Shown: piece after piece, positions 31,034 through 42,670 of the stretch
How the letters are laid out: every line of letters begins with the position of its first letter
How positions within the stretch are numbered: position 1 is the first letter of the stretch
Made by a program: the position numbers and the translations under genes
The notes under the pieces: generated by a model
What the model saw: only the letters and a program-made list of their open reading frames with translations
Database searches by the model: none
Told to the model about the DNA's origin: nothing
Origin: Icerya purchasi
Taxonomy: Eukaryota; Arthropoda; Insecta; Hemiptera; Monophlebidae
Assembly: GCA_039619475.1 (NCBI GenBank)
Contig: CM077116.1
Span: 17,357,443 to 17,421,442 of the forward strand
Direction of reading: 5' to 3'
Length of the DNA stretch: 64,000 bases

Positions 31034-34000
31034 TTACAGGAATGCCCCTAATCCATTGTCCCTGACGAACTGGAAGACTGCACTTTGGTTCGCTTCTGAG
31101 TTTGAGAGAACATGGCTGAGGTTATCAAATCCGTGTCTCGTTCTGGAGGATTGGAATGCAGGGCAGTTTATGAGAATGTGCTCAACCGCCGGTGGCTCTT
31201 GTGCGTGACAGAAAGGACACGTGGTTGGAGGGTGAGCGCCTTCCAACAGGTAGTCGTGGGATAGTCGCGTGTGGCCCAGGCGTAAACGGTTGAGCGCGCG
31301 ATGATAAACTCGTAAGGTCCCCTGGGGGGGCCACCATGGCTCTACGGATTTCTTTATATTCTGGAGGTGGGATGGGGTGGAGATGTGTTCTTGTTTTCAC
31401 TGTTCCATTATTTATATTTTTACAGCTTCTGATATTTGAGGGGGCCCAAGTATGCTTTGCGGACTGGGAGCTGTAATGGTTGATTGAGCTGCTGTGTTAA
31501 CCCTTTCATTTCCTGGGATTCCCACGTGACTTGGGACCCACAACACTACTAGCTTATATCCCTTCGATTGTAGCCCCATGATGAGTGCCAAGACGTGGTT
31601 TATTAACCCCCTCCCCGGGGCTTCCCCTCCTAACATCTTAGCCGCCACTAATGAATCTGTTATCAATAGGATGTCATGGATTGGCTCTGTGGACGCCAGG
31701 ATCATTTCCAGACATAAGCGTATTGCATATAATTCGGCATCTAGGATTGAGCAGTAATCGTTCAGACGGATGGTTGTCATTGCTCCCTTCACTTCGAAAG
31801 CGCACGCAGTTGATGACATCCCCTCGACGGCTGCTGCTTTAACCCCATCTGTATAACATTGGATAGCGTTGCTGTACTGTCTTATTGTTTCGCACGCGTC
31901 TTGAGTAAGTTGCTCTGACATGCCGTAGGACTTATACTTTTGCAGAACCGATAGGTTAACTGCTACAGGCTCAAGTTGCCACAGATGTAACGAGCCGGTA
32001 GCTGCTGCCTGGCACTCTGTGGAGTCGTTGATATTGACATTCTGAAGTAGCTTGGTGAGAATTGGTAGTGGATCGTTAGTGAACGCTGCGAGTAAGGGGG
32101 TTTCGGGATGGATATAAGGCAGCTTTAGGAATGGAATATTGCACCGCAGGGTATGCAGGGAGCGATAGAATTTCAGTGGGAGAGAGCCCGTTAGTGCACA
32201 GATACTCCTACACGGTGTTGTATAATGGGCTTCGGTGATGAATCGTAGTGCAGAGTGGTGAATTGCGTCCAGTTTTTTCAGGTTACTTAGAGACGCTGAG
32301 GAGTACACCTGGCACCCATAATTTATTTTACTTAGGATCAAGGCTTTGTAAACATTAGAGATTAATTTGGGATGAATATTGAGTTGGGGATTGGAGAGGT
32401 ATCGGATTATTGACAGTAACTTTATACATTCGGATTTTAGCTTATTAATGTGTAGGCGCCAAGTTAATCTGCTATCAAACTCCAGGCCTAGGAACCTGGC
32501 TGAAATACAGTTCGGAATTATGGTGTTGTTTATTTGGAAAGGAATCCTGTTGGTCACAGGCCGTCCCCTACAGAAATCGACACATACCGTCTTTGCGGAG
32601 AAAAAGTTTAGACCATTGACTTCTGACCATTTTTGGAGTTTGGAGATAGTTTTCTGAAGGATTGTGTGAGATATGTGTGGATAACGAGACGCTAGGGAAA
32701 TGCTAAGGTCGTCAATGAAGAGCCGGGCCGTTACTGGTGGCTGAACACAATCAGCAATGTCATTGATGTACATTATGAACAAGGTTACGCTAAGCGCAGA
32801 GCCTTGAGGTATGCCGTTCTCGATGCTCATTGCATCAGAGACTTGAGAGTCGATTCTGACCCGTATAGTTCGGTCTGACAAGTAGTTTTGAATGAATCTT
32901 ATCATTCTACCTGTCACCTGCCATCTTCGTAGTTTGTTTATTAGGCCTTGCCGTCATAGGCGGTCATAGGCTTTTTCAATATCGAAGAATATGGTTATCA
33001 GGTGCTGTCGACTTTTGAACGCAGATAAAATCTGCCTTTGAAGGCTCACCAGATGATTCGACGTTGATTTAGCCTTACGGCCTCCGGCTTGTATTGTGGA
33101 GAGGATATTTTTGGATTCACAAAAGGAGAGGAGACGTCTGTTGACCATTTTATCCAGGGTTTTGGATAAGGTACTCATCAGTGAGATAGGACGGTAGCTA
33201 CTGGGTAGTGAAGGATCCTTATTCTGTTTTAAAATCGGAATAACGATTGCCTCTTTCCATGAGATCGGAATGTTACCTTGTTCCCAGATCTGGTTATAGA
33301 TGTTTAGCAGATATAGTCTTGCCGCCGTGGGAAGGATCTTTAGCATGAAAGGATGGATGGAATCTGCGCCAGGTGCACTTGCCTTCAGCTTATTGTCTAA
33401 GACAAAATTTAACTCGGACAAGGAGAACGCTCGATCGTACCGATCCATGCTGTTGGGTGGTAGGAGAGAAATGACATCTTTCTTATTTGCATGGGACAAA
33501 AAGGATGATGAGTAGGAATTGGTTGAGGAAGCATCGGAGAAATGCTTTGCTAGTATGGACGCAACTGATGTCGTATCTGATATGATGTTGTTATTGGACT
33601 TGATATAGATTGGGGTTGATGGCCGCTGTCTTCCGTTAAGGGATTTTATTTTCCGCCAGGTAGACGCACTGGTCGACGCGTCATTAATTGACGACATGAA
33701 GGAAAGCCAGGCTTCATGTTTTTTCGCCCTGATAATGTGACGGGCTAAAGATCTATGCTTCTTAAATTCTATTAGATCCTGGTCAGCTTTTGTCGATTTA
33801 TACTTTCTTAAGGCTCGCTTCCTGTTCGTTATTGCCTCTCTCACTTCGTCACACCACCAGGGGACCCTGCGTAGGTGCACAGCCGCGGATGACTTCGGGA
33901 TTGTTGCTACTGCTGCTCTGAATAGAGCCTGTGTAAATGTCTTTAAGTTCTCTTCAATAGATGGGCCGGGCTCAGAGTTTATGACTAGGCTCTCCTTGTA

Positions 34001-34777
34001 GCCTTTCCAGTCCGCTTTGTGAAACATGTACCTTTGCACGGTCGATTGATTTCGAGGAGCCGACCGACAACTACCTATGTCAGGTGAGATTATAATGGGA
34101 AAGTGGTCACTGGAGTGGAGGTCATCCAAGACGCGAGACGAAATTATTGGGTAAAGTGCGGTGGTGCAGAGGGCTAGGTCAATTGTTGAAAACGTCTTCG
34201 CCGTGGAGTCGAAATGAGTAGGACCTTTTAACGAAAGGAGAGCATAGTCGTTACTGACGAGAATATCCGTTATGACCGAGCCATGGTGATTTGTTGAAGC
34301 TGATCCCCAAATCGGGGAGTGGGCATTAAAATCTCCTAGAATTATTGACGGGGAGGTCAGCTGATTTGTGGTAGCCCATAGCTGTGGGTAGCTGACGTTG
34401 CTGCAAGGGGGTAAATAGAAATTGCATATGGATATTGCACTACCAGAAAATCCGGGTATTAAGACAGATATCGCTAGTGCTTGAAGATGCGTCGTTATCG
34501 TTATCAAATGAGCTGGGATTGAGACATGCACGAGCGTTGCCACGCCCCCGCAAGCTCGGTCACCCAAAGTGTAGTCTCTCTGGAAGGTGATATAGTTGGG
34601 AAAAATAGGGTCTAGGGGGGAAGTGAGATGTGTTTCTTGCAAACAGATAACCGCAGGGTTGTGGGTTGCGATTAGATATTCTAGTTCCATTTTATTGTTG
34701 TGGAGGCCTCTGCAGTTCCACTGGAGTATGGTGCACTTACTTCGCATTCCTGAAGACATCATTTGAATTCTTATCAC
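31034..34777 (-). pseudogene. I-like ORF2: endonuclease-RT-RNase H, three premature stops
   Basis: One frame throughout. Endonuclease: CTILQWNCRGLHNNK, VICLQETHLTS, IILGDFNAHSPIWGS and DLHSSDHFPIII, all catalytic motifs present. RT: SYRPISLMSTLSKTLDKMV, FFDIEKAYDR (motif A), NGIPQGSALSVTLFIMYIND, RLFIDDLSISL (motif C as FIDD). RNase H: CYTDGVKAA, ILDAELYAI, LLITDSLVAA and WVPSHVGIPGNERVNTAAQ, where the usual fourth catalytic Asp is Asn. The C terminus has CPFCHAQEPPAVEHILINC (CX2CX9HX4C). Stops: TGA at 32954-32956 (in place of an expected Trp just after motif A), TAA at 31412-31414 and TGA at 31397-31399. About 1247 codons, normal for the type. Confidence 0.9.
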
Positions 34778-34817
34778 CCCGTGATCGTGCCTTGTATGCG
34801 GATTGCTGAACCTCCCA

Positions 34818-35894
34818 TTAGTTAGTCTGGGAACTGCGATCGTTGTCTGTTGTGTTCTCCGATTCAGAGGGTGTAAGTTTCAAATTCTTTATAATACGCG
34901 AGCATCTATTTTTGACGCTCCTACTCCCAAGGAATGGCTTTACCTGGGATAACATGTGCAATAATCCGTCTGTGTCCTGTGTGAATTGTTGGGCGTACTT
35001 AAGATAACTGGACGATGTGCTGATACGCTTTATGAGCTTTTGGAAGTCGTTGTAATTGAGAATGAAGGGCACTTGGTTTTCTTCGAAAAGATGTTTTGCT
35101 CCTGCTACGATTTCCTCAATATCTGCTCTCTTCTTTTGCGCCGTTGGTCCTTCAGCTGTTTCTGTGTGCGCATCAGCGGGTAGGTGTTCCATTGGTACTT
35201 CTGCGTTGGCTGTGTCAGCAGTCTGTACTGGGCGTTCCTCAGGGTTGTAATTGTGGTTGTCTAGAATGATCCGTTTTGGAATAGAATGTGTAGGATATGT
35301 AGGCTCTTCTGCTCCTGCTTGACATTCAGGAGTTTTGGGATGCGGCCGTTTGAAGAGTGGGTTTGCTCTCGCGCTGTCCTCCTGTTGGCAGTTGGTTTGG
35401 TTCGCTGGGGTAATGATTTGGCGATCCGGCCGCTGTCCCGGTGCTTGGTGAGGACCAGTCATGCCTATCTGGCTTGTTATGGGGTCACTTGTTTGTTGTT
35501 TTTGGATATCGTGAGGAGGGGGATTCTCTTTTTGTGTATCTTGATGGGGCCTATTTTCGGAGGGATCGATAGGCACCTCCGGAAGAGGGCTTTCTGTTTG
35601 AACTACACTAGGGGGGTCTGTGTCCTTATTGCATGCAGGGCACATATGGTTCTCCATGAGGACGAAAATTCGGTGATCTCTTCCGTTATAGCTTATCAGA
35701 AATGACTCCGGTATGTTTGTACAGCTGGTGTGTTCGATGTGAAGCTGTCGTCGCCAGCTTAAGACGTGACCAAATTCAGCATCCATCGGATTTACCCGGA
35801 GGATTTCTATCTGTGATAGGGGTTTTATTGCCAGGTTACTGCTCAAGTACTGCAAAAGTTTGTCATTCGGAATGGTGGGGGATACAGATATTGA
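34818..35894 (-). pseudogene. I-like ORF1, N-terminally truncated
   Basis: The open frame runs from a stop at 35895-35897 to 34818, 40 nt before the ORF2 ATG. It enters in the middle of a typical I-type ORF1: LRVNPMDAEFGHVLSWRRQL, IPESFLISYNGRDHRIFVLM. Where a CCHC knuckle is expected only CPACNK remains, without the GH..C half. A long Pro/Gln/Glu-rich region follows, then a helical C terminus (QVPFILNYNDFQKLIKRI). The missing start and RRM-like part suggest 5' truncation on insertion. Function (RNA binding) is inferred from the family. Confidence 0.75.
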
Positions 35895-35897
35895 TTA

Positions 35898-38029
35898 TTT
35901 GTTAAATGATTCTATTTCGCGTTTTCTGAAATTGTTCATCTTATCTTTTCAATTTTAGTAACGACATTTCATGCTAGAAAGAGAACTTTTTTTTTTTTAC
36001 GTTTTCTCATCTTATTCTCGCCTTATATGAATTTTGTTATAATTTTCATACATTTTTCCTTCAACTTTGCTAAACTTTCATAATGTTTTAGTGCATTTTT
36101 CTCGACTTTACTTTTTAAACTGCTTATTCAGCGTGCAACCAAACAGAGATTTTACGCGCATTATCAGTTTCTTATTTCTCTTATGCAATTTCTGATAGCA
36201 CCGGATGCTTCCTAAATCTTTTCAACCTGTCATTTTTCAAAATTTCTTGACCGTTCCTTTTTTCGGTTCAGTTTTTTACGGTAAAGTTGATGACTACTTT
36301 TTAATCCATTTTTTTAATTGCCTTCCTTTCAATTACTCGGTTATTTTTAATTGAGCGGATACCCTTTGGGCCAAATGCACTCCATTTCTCACTCATTCGT
36401 GTTATTCGTACTCGTACTCCCTCCTTGATTCTATTCTTTTTTTCTCTCCATTTTATCCGTAAAATTTATTGTGGGTTTTCACCGCTTAGGCACTTTTTTT
36501 TTTTTTAAATTCTTACTTAAATGTCTTGGCATTATTTTAAATATTCTGCGACGAATTTCGATTGAATATTTTGCTTTTATTTATTTTTTTACAATTATTT
36601 AATTAATCTGTTCGTCTAATCTTTTTTCTAAACCTAGTTTTTCGAAATTATTTTCCTTTGCCGTTCTTTTATCGTCCATATTATTCATATTCGTTGTTTA
36701 GTCATTTCCCGTTTCGTCTAGCTCCGTCTACTCCAGCCGTTGTTCTCTCCATTTCAATGGCATAGCCATCTGTGACGTTTTTCATTTATTTTTTGACTGT
36801 TTCTCCCATTCCACTCTTTTATTGCTATTTATCTGAATCTTTCCTTAGTGTACCTTCTAAATCTTGTACCTTATTTGTATATAATTCCTGCTATTAGTTC
36901 TTTCATACGGTTATTAGCCATTTGGATTATAAATATCAAGCAACACTTATTATATTTCGTGCAATAGTATGACATACTTTTTTTTTTTTTAAACTGGTTG
37001 AGCTTAAGAGCCTTAAGGATGAAAATGCCGTAAAATCAATATTTTAATTGTATGTACAATGAATATTTATCTACATTTATTAGAAAAAAAAGTATGTACC
37101 TATATTACTATTTTCCATCTGATGCATAAAAATCTCCGATACACAAATCTGTTAAAAGTTAATATAAAAATTTGGATAAATAAGAATAAATTATTAAATG
37201 TTAATTTTAAGATACCGCTGAATAGTTTTTCATGCTAATCTGAAAAGTAACTTAATTTAAGAACAAAAAATGCGTTCGTAATTAGTAAATAATATCGCAG
37301 TAGTTTAAAAAAAATAATTTTATTGAAAGTTAATTATTTTATGTTTTAGAATATCTCGCAGTAAGAAAATATAGCGACAGAAATAATTTAATTAAAAGTA
37401 AGCGTTTATGAATTTAAAAATTTATCTGTATTTATTTTTTTAATTTTTCGTAATATAAGTTCTCTTAATAAATTTAAGTGAAACGTATTTGTATTAACGC
37501 CTTTATTTTTATTAACGCATTCAACTTCAAATGAGATTATTATGCAACCAAACTTTTTATGGTTAACATAATTTAAATTTTTAAATGACAGCCTAGCATA
37601 AATTGATGTAAAATTTTGCAAACATCGATTTGAGAATCGGCAAGATGAAACAATGTTAATTAGTAAGGTAAACTCTGTAACGTTTTAAAACATTTACCAA
37701 CGTTGAACGTTGGTAATCGTATTTTGGACACTGCCGAAAAACATGATTCAGATATTGTGCTAAGGCGTCGTAGTTAGGGTTAACGAGGCAACGGGAGCCA
37801 GGGAGGTATTTAGATCGTAGTGATTCGCTCAATATCTGTTTACAGCGCTTATAACCGCTCTGGAGAGGTTAAGATCAGAGAACCAAGGTTTGTGGCGTGG
37901 TCGAAGAAACAGGAAAGGTATTCGATAACTTTTACCTTAGTGATTGTTAATTCACCGGAAAAGTATTATGGAATTCGATTTTTTTTTTATTATATTTTGC
38001 GGTCTGTGAAAGGAAGCTTGAAAACTCTG
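35898..38029. other. No gene recognised; 36000-37000 strongly pyrimidine-rich
   Basis: 36000-36960 has the pyrimidine bias of family B but no motif I could align, so it is at most a very old relic. 37000-37700 is AT-rich without long frames. A 112-codon plus frame at 37820-38158 has no family of its own, and its right part is a family B relic in another frame. Confidence 0.4.
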
Positions 38030-38400
38030 CGATTTGCCGCTTGCGTTTTGGGCATAGTTTGCCCCCTTCCTCATTGTTCCGTTATTCTCTTGTGCCTTCT
38101 CCTTATTGTCCATTGCACCCTCCCGGCGATCAATGTATTTCTGATCCCGATTATATAATGTTCAGTTGTTCGTAATTATCAACTGAACACAAGCTTCTTT
38201 TTATTTCTTCCTCTTACAAACCGGTATTCCCGCTCCATACTGTGCTTCATTCATTCTCTCCCATCCTTCTCCTTCGGTTATTCTAGCTCTTGATTCCTTT
38301 CTGTCGGCCATCTCTGATCGTGTAAGTATCTGAGTCTCTCTTTTCTCTCTGTTCCGCTATTCTAGGGCCAATATCCATGTTATGAATATCCGGTTGTGTT
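38030..38400 (+). pseudogene. Family B fragment, ORF2 C terminus
   Basis: CCTTCTCCTTATTGTCCATT, continuing GCACCCTCC, aligns with the family B segment near 14770-14800 (CCCTCTCCTCATTGTCCGTT, GCATCCAGA), followed by a decayed counterpart of the CNADHIFFECS block (SDPDYIMFSCS). Downstream SIPAPYCASF-like and LALDSFLSAISDR-like readings match LPTPYCASYI and VLGSFISAVSNR. Frameshifted. Confidence 0.6.
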
Positions 38401-39592
38401 GAGATCTAGACTAGCCGAATTTTACTACCGTTTCGACTTGATTGATTAAAGTTTAGCATTAGTTTTTTAATTTCCCATATGTAAAGATTGACTCTGATAT
38501 CAAATTCAAGGAGTTGCTTTAGATGATAAAGTTTCGATCGTGAAGTTCCGAAGCGATTTGCATTTACTGAAGCGATCGTTTCTACGGTAAAAATTGAGGA
38601 GTTTCTGACTTGTGTTTATCTTAAGGCCAAGAATTAGTTGAAAATTTTTCGTTCCCTTACTTTTCTGAATAAAAATACGAGACGATGTTAATTAAATTTT
38701 TAAATTAGCTCATTTAGTAAAACTAGGAAGTTTAGCCCCCTGCTTGCTTCAATTGTACCCATGCAGCATTTCTTAAATAATCAAAAAGTTATCGAAATAT
38801 TTTACAATTTCCACATTACAAAATAAAATCCGAAACAAAGATATCGAAAAATGAGGAAACTTTTTTTACATATATAACGGTAAGATGATTCAGTAAAGAA
38901 AATGATACAATAAAGATGTTAATTTCCTAGCAAAAAAAATGATGTAATATAATGCATTAAATTTTCATTATATGTATTTCATGTCTTTACTGGGTATCGC
39001 CAATTATGTAACTTTGTATTGATATAAAAAAAATTGATATTAGTGAAATCGTTATCGTTGAATTATATCATCACTAGCTGAGCTTCACCCTTTTGTATTA
39101 ACACCTGTTTAAATCTCTTTAATCGTTTCCTCTGAAACAAACTTTATATTTAATTTAATGATTGGTTAGCGGCCAAATGGTATTTAAAGCCAAACCAAAA
39201 GAAAAAAAAAAAAAAGAAAAAAAAATTTTATATTTCTACAAAAGAATTTTTTCCTCTTTTCAATGAGTCTACGGCAGCAAATTACGGCAGTCGACGAGAA
39301 TTTTAGATAAAAGTGTAAATAATATTTTCGGTGGCAACTGTTGAAACTAAATACAGATGCGGATTCTGTAATATAAAATTATTTGTAATTTTAATTTCTA
39401 AAATGTTCTAGTGAAATTTAATTTTTTATGGAGTGTGTTACCAATAACGCTATGTAATTACTAAATTAGATATCCAAATGTTTAAAAAAAATTAATCAAT
39501 ATTATTACAAAGAATTATTTATAACGTAACGTTTTTAGGTAATTAATATTTCACGGTGGAACATGAATTTTTTCATTCTTGCAAATTTATAG
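38401..39592. other. No gene recognised
   Basis: AT-rich DNA with an A-rich run near 39200-39225. No coding or structural feature that I can support. Confidence 0.5.
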
Positions 39593-39697
39593 AATTAACG
39601 GATATAACTACTGAAATATGCGATAGTATCATAAATCATGGAGAGAATGTGCCTCTGCACGATGAAGAAGTAAATGTTGCTAAAAGCTCATTAACAG
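39593..39697 (+). CDS. Second exon-like block (105 bp, phase 1-1), protein not recognised
   Basis: Acceptor TTTTTCATTCTTGCAAATTTATAG precedes it, given here as the pyrimidine-rich stretch ending ATAG at 39592. The donor is ACAG|GTACCA, weaker than consensus. One frame is open: two bases, 34 codons (LTDITTEICDSIINHGENVP, LHDEEVNVAKSSLT), one base. Its entry phase fits the exit phase of the block at 26635-26769, the split codon becoming GAA (Glu). If both are exons of one gene the intron is 12.8 kb and full of TEs. Alone, a 105-bp open stretch is weak evidence. Confidence 0.3.
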
Positions 39698-39799
39698 GTA
39701 CCATTAATAATCTTTTTTTTTCATAGCAAACCATCTAATGCGCTGTTTTTAGCTACCATGGCTATTGCAATACGCTGATATTTGATCAGTATTTAGAAG

Positions 39800-40480
39800 T
39801 AATTAATTAAATTAGTAACTCTAATAAACTGCAAGAAGAATCTACTTGCTGTCAAGGAATTAGCAAGGATATTTTTGAAAATATCAGTGCTGTTCCAAGA
39901 ATGTCGCGCAATCGCATATTATGTAGGGATGGAAGAAGCGATGTTTTGGGAACAAAATTAGCAATTTGTGGAGCTCCTCGAAATACAAAATTATAGGACA
40001 AGACTATTTATCCTATCCATAAGCGATCAAAAGCACAAAACTCTCCACGGGAAACGTCTTCCCCTGGTCATTAAGATAAAGGTGTTTTTAAATATGGATA
40101 AAAAAGCGTTGCTGAGCGAGAAACTGTATCAGCTCGCTTGTTTCTATCTGCATGTTTGGGCATTCATACCAACACAATTGTGCAATGCTTCTTAAAAAAT
40201 TCATATAAAATCTGGTGGATTTGAATCATTTCCGGATGTCTCGTTCGGAGTTTGAGATTATAACTAAAGAAGTCGATGGCTTTGTCTTCGACAGCGCTTT
40301 TTACGACACATAGGTTTCAGAAAGAGAGAGTACCGGCAACAGAGAATATACCATAGATCTCTATATTCATAACCGCACCACTATCATTATGAATCACAGC
40401 TTATGATGCGCCACACCCTGAAATGAACAGACAGTGGGCGATAACTGATCGCTCAGTAGGCTTTTATAGTGTTTGTGTAG
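39800..40480 (+). other. Coding-like relic of unknown family
   Basis: One frame gives NCKKNLLAVKELARIFLKIS, then CRAIAYYVGMEEAMFWEQN, a stop, then FVELLEIQNYRTRLFILSIS, LHGKRLPLVIKIKVFL and ACFYLHVWAFIP. Further right, RMSRSEFEIITKEVDGF is readable in another frame, a phrase that loosely recalls harbinger-type transposases. The resemblance is too weak to name it. Confidence 0.3.
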
Positions 40481-40649
40481 AAAATTAAATGGTCCGTGGG
40501 TTGAATTAAAAAAAAAAAAATGGCCCGGATATTTCTGAATTTTAGATTGTGCTAATAGTGTGATATTTAGATGTTAAAGCTTTAATTTCACTAGGAACAT
40601 TAATCCTGTTCTTACTTTTTTTTAAATTATATTTTTTAAACCGTTTATT

Positions 40650-42670
40650 CCTTGTTAACAATGGTCCCGTTCCACTCTTACAATGTTTCTCCCAACCGCT
40701 TTTCTAATCTAAATTTTTCTCATACTATTCACATCACAACTTACTTTTCCTCTGGACGTTCTATTAACGTTGTTTTGTTTTTTTCATTTTTTTTTTTTTT
40801 TTTTATTATTCAATAAATAAGTTGTGGGTCTCACTGGGCAATGCGGAACTGTAATTCTTTCCTCTCCCTTTGATTATGCTACAAGATTAATATTTTTAGT
40901 GTTATTTTAAGAAATTTCTATCACTCTTCGTAATATTTACTTTATCAAAATCGTTTTTCTACCTTTTAACTCTACTTCGATTTTCTTTGCCGACCATATG
41001 CTTATCTACTGCTCCGGTCGCAATGCCTCGTTAGCTAACTTCCATCTTCAAAACTCTCTAATGTTACTAGAAAATGCTCTTTTTAATATTCATTTCTTTA
41101 TTTCTTTCCTTATATCCTTGTCTGTTGTTTTTACCCTTCGCTCTTTTGAACCTTTTTTGATTAGTTTTATCTTAAATAGTGATCTAGTCGCCTTGTAAAT
41201 TCTTTTATTTAGGAATCTTTCTTGACAGTTGTTTCTCCTTTCACAATTACATTAATCATCTGTATCTATGCTCTCTGAAAGAATCAAATCTATCAAAAGC
41301 CCTTTCTCATACTCACCGGGAAGGAATCCCTCGTGTTCTGTAAATCCTTTACCCGCTCTATCCTAGGTTATTGTTGTTATATTTATGGCAATTCCTCTAG
41401 GCAATCTCTTCCCTTTCAAATCTATATCTTGTTTAAAATACCTGCTTTCGTCTACATCTTAGTGCCTTTAAATCTATCCCGGTTCCGGCTATCCTTACTG
41501 AATTGTACACTCATCCGCTCTTCATTCGTAGATATCTTATTTAAATTACTGCTTTCTAATTACGTGCCTGCCTATTTATTCTTCTTCACTTGTTTCTTCT
41601 TACTGTTCTATCCTTCATAAATGGAAATTCATTTCTAATAAAATTCCCATTTTACCCTTTATTTCTGTTTGCTTCTTCCAATTTTTAAACACTTATGATA
41701 AGCTTTCTTATTTTCCTTTCCGTTTTCCAGTTACCTTCATCTTTTTACATGCCTTTTTTACCGACCTGTTCTAAATCTTCTGCTCCTCAATCTGTCGTCA
41801 AAATTTAATTTTCCGATGCTTTAAGTTCTTTCCTGTACTTGTTACCATCTCTTTATTGACGGTTCTAAAGGGCCAAATAGAGTTGTTTCCACCTTTTATT
41901 GTTCTGCTTTGAATTATTCTCAATCTTTTAAACTTCTCTCCCTTTACACGATTTTTTTTGTGCGGAATCTAGTGTTGTTCTACGCGTTATTCTCCATGTT
42001 TGCTTATCATTAGTTTTCCGTGAAATGTTCATCATTTCGAATTCTAAAAGTGTTATGCAAGCAATCACATCTCCCCTTCCGTCTCCCTCTTCTTATTATG
42101 TAATACTTTTTATACTTTCCTCTATGACCTTTTTCTCTTTCAATCGATCGAGATTGATTCCTAGTCATTTAGGGATTGCGGGCAGTGAAATTGTAGAATT
42201 AGTTCGTCTTCCATTTCCAGAGGTAGGTTTTTCGGTATATTTGTGAATCATAATATCGCTCGTCTTTCCTTAAATAACTTATTCTAAACTTAATTTCTAT
42301 TTTTTGTCATTTTCCAATTGTGACTCGTTTTACTTCTCTATTCAATCATGTTTTCCTCGTCGCTCATGGATCTTTCCTTTCTTAAATACTCCTCAAATTC
42401 GGCTATTTTTCGCCTTCGTTTTATTCATACTACACCATTTTCTTGGTTTTCATCTGCGTCTACTCTATTTTGTCCTTTTCACCCCCTTCCGCATACTTCC
42501 TTTGTAATTTTGATATAGGGTTTTATTATTTGGAAGTCCTATCGTTTTTGCTTAACAATCGCCCTTCTACTCTACTAAAACTTGGTATCCCTACTCCTCT
42601 TATCTGTGCTTCTTATGTTCTCTTATTTCTTTCTACTTCTATTATTTCCGCCCTTTAAGAAATAACTTTA
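40650..42670 (+). pseudogene. Family B relic: endonuclease piece, RT, thumb, RNase H and C terminus
   Basis: Order matches the main copy. 40670-40770 reads VSPNRFSNLNFSHTIHIT and SSGRSIN (main copy SSNNNQPNIVHISI, PGRSLN). After a deletion with a T run at 40789-40803 come FFADHMLIYCSGRNASLANF (motif C second Asp changed to His), FCKSFTRSILGYCCYIYG in the thumb, IISNSKSVMQAITSPLPSPS (RNase H, Asp to Asn), PSHLGIAGSEIVE, FYFSIQSCFPRRSWIFPFL, and LLKLGIPTPLICASYVL at the C terminus. Many frameshifts; older than the main copy. Confidence 0.75.

Larger units (their letters stand above)
30938..35895 (-). mobile_element. I-like non-LTR retrotransposon, nearly complete
   Basis: Minus-strand element: partial ORF1 (35894-34818), ORF2 with endonuclease, RT, RNase H and a C-terminal Cys/His motif (34777-31034), a short 3' UTR with a strong hairpin, and poly(A) seen as T run 30938-30958. 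ORF1 lacks its N terminus, so the element is 5'-truncated near 35895. ORF2 has three nonsense codons but no frameshift. RNase H plus the layout place it near the I clade. The 3' end matches the truncated copy 710 bp away. Confidence 0.88.

Noticed and set aside
35286..35705. 139-codon plus-strand frame
   Set aside because: Antisense to the Pro/Gln-rich part of the I-like ORF1.
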